A stretch of 13,997 nt of DNA from Bacillota bacterium. Lineage in GTDB: Bacteria; Bacillota; Sulfobacillia; JAJZYS01; JAJYTV01. This document shows positions 13,891 to 13,997 of this stretch, in pieces (positions within the stretch are counted from its first letter, which is position 1; the number at the start of each line of letters is the position of its first letter). A program made the translations under genes and the position numbers. The notes under the pieces were generated by a model that was not told the DNA's origin, did no database searches, and saw nothing but the letters and a program-made list of their open reading frames with translations. The stretch lies in the NCBI GenBank assembly GCA_021806845.1, contig JAKAPV010000054.1:1-13997 (forward strand), in the 5' to 3' direction.

Positions 13891-13997
13891 ATCGAGTAGG
13901 AGGGGGCGGTTAGCCCCCGTCCTCTCACACCACCGGACGTGCGGGTCCGCATCCGGCGGTTCGCCAGGGTTCGCGAGCTTTCCGGTACAGTTCGGTC
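13891..13997 (-). mobile_element. Group II intron 3' end (domains V and VI), body beyond window
   Basis: On the minus strand, domain V spans 13929-13960. It has a 9-bp lower stem containing a CGC triad with a G-U wobble, a 2-nt CG bulge on the 3' strand (13938-13939), and a 4-bp upper stem with a GACC loop. Domain VI spans 13894-13926, with GAG/CTC, AGGA/TCCT and GGGGG/CCCCC pairs and loop CTAACCG. A single bulged adenosine opposite 13897 lies 7 nt from the proposed 3' boundary (..GAT, 13891). This is the textbook arrangement of a branch-point A. The intron body and any reverse transcriptase gene would lie to the right of the window. The structure is read directly; family assignment is established knowledge. 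Confidence 0.85.

Overview
The window is about 14 kb of GC-rich bacterial DNA. It contains the ylxM-ffh-rpsP-khpA-rimM-trmD-rplS-lepB-rbgA-rnhB block and topA, an arrangement typical of Bacillota. High GC, frequent GTG/TTG starts and strong GGAGG Shine-Dalgarno sites suggest a high-GC, possibly thermophilic Bacillota lineage (Sulfobacillus-, Symbiobacterium- or Alicyclobacillus-like). The species cannot be fixed from the sequence alone.

Layout. (1) 1-1840, minus: topA, running off the left edge. (2) 1977-3054, plus: a sigma-A-type promoter, a c-di-AMP (ydaO/yuaA-class) riboswitch and a secreted peptidoglycan hydrolase (PG-binding, LysM, NlpC/P60), closed by a hairpin terminator shared with the convergent operon. 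(3) 3102-9413, minus: a densely packed operon reading ylxM, ffh, rpsP, khpA, rimM, trmD, rplS, two tandem type I signal peptidases, rbgA and rnhB. Many junctions overlap as GTGA or ATGA. A promoter with a palindrome at its transcription start lies upstream of ylxM. (4) 9459-10082, minus: a DJ-1/PfpI-family protein. (5) 10219-13495, plus: a Ser/Thr/Gly-linker lipoprotein, a conserved-looking unknown protein with a possible ADP-ribosyltransferase-like motif, and aminopeptidase C (bleomycin hydrolase). (6) 13559-13873, minus: a YggT-like membrane protein. (7) 13891 to the right edge, minus: the 3' end (domains V and VI) of a group II intron whose body lies outside the window.

The operon joins protein export (Ffh, YlxM, signal peptidases), ribosome maturation (RimM, RbgA), ribosomal proteins bS16 and bL19, and tRNA modification (TrmD). 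The best candidates for unusual biology are the riboswitch-controlled hydrolase with an apparently sequesterable Shine-Dalgarno, the group II intron end abutting yggT, the near-identical signal peptidase pair, a probable CTG start for rpsP, and the uncharacterised lipoprotein/ART-like gene pair. I found no CRISPR array, tRNA, rRNA or defence island.
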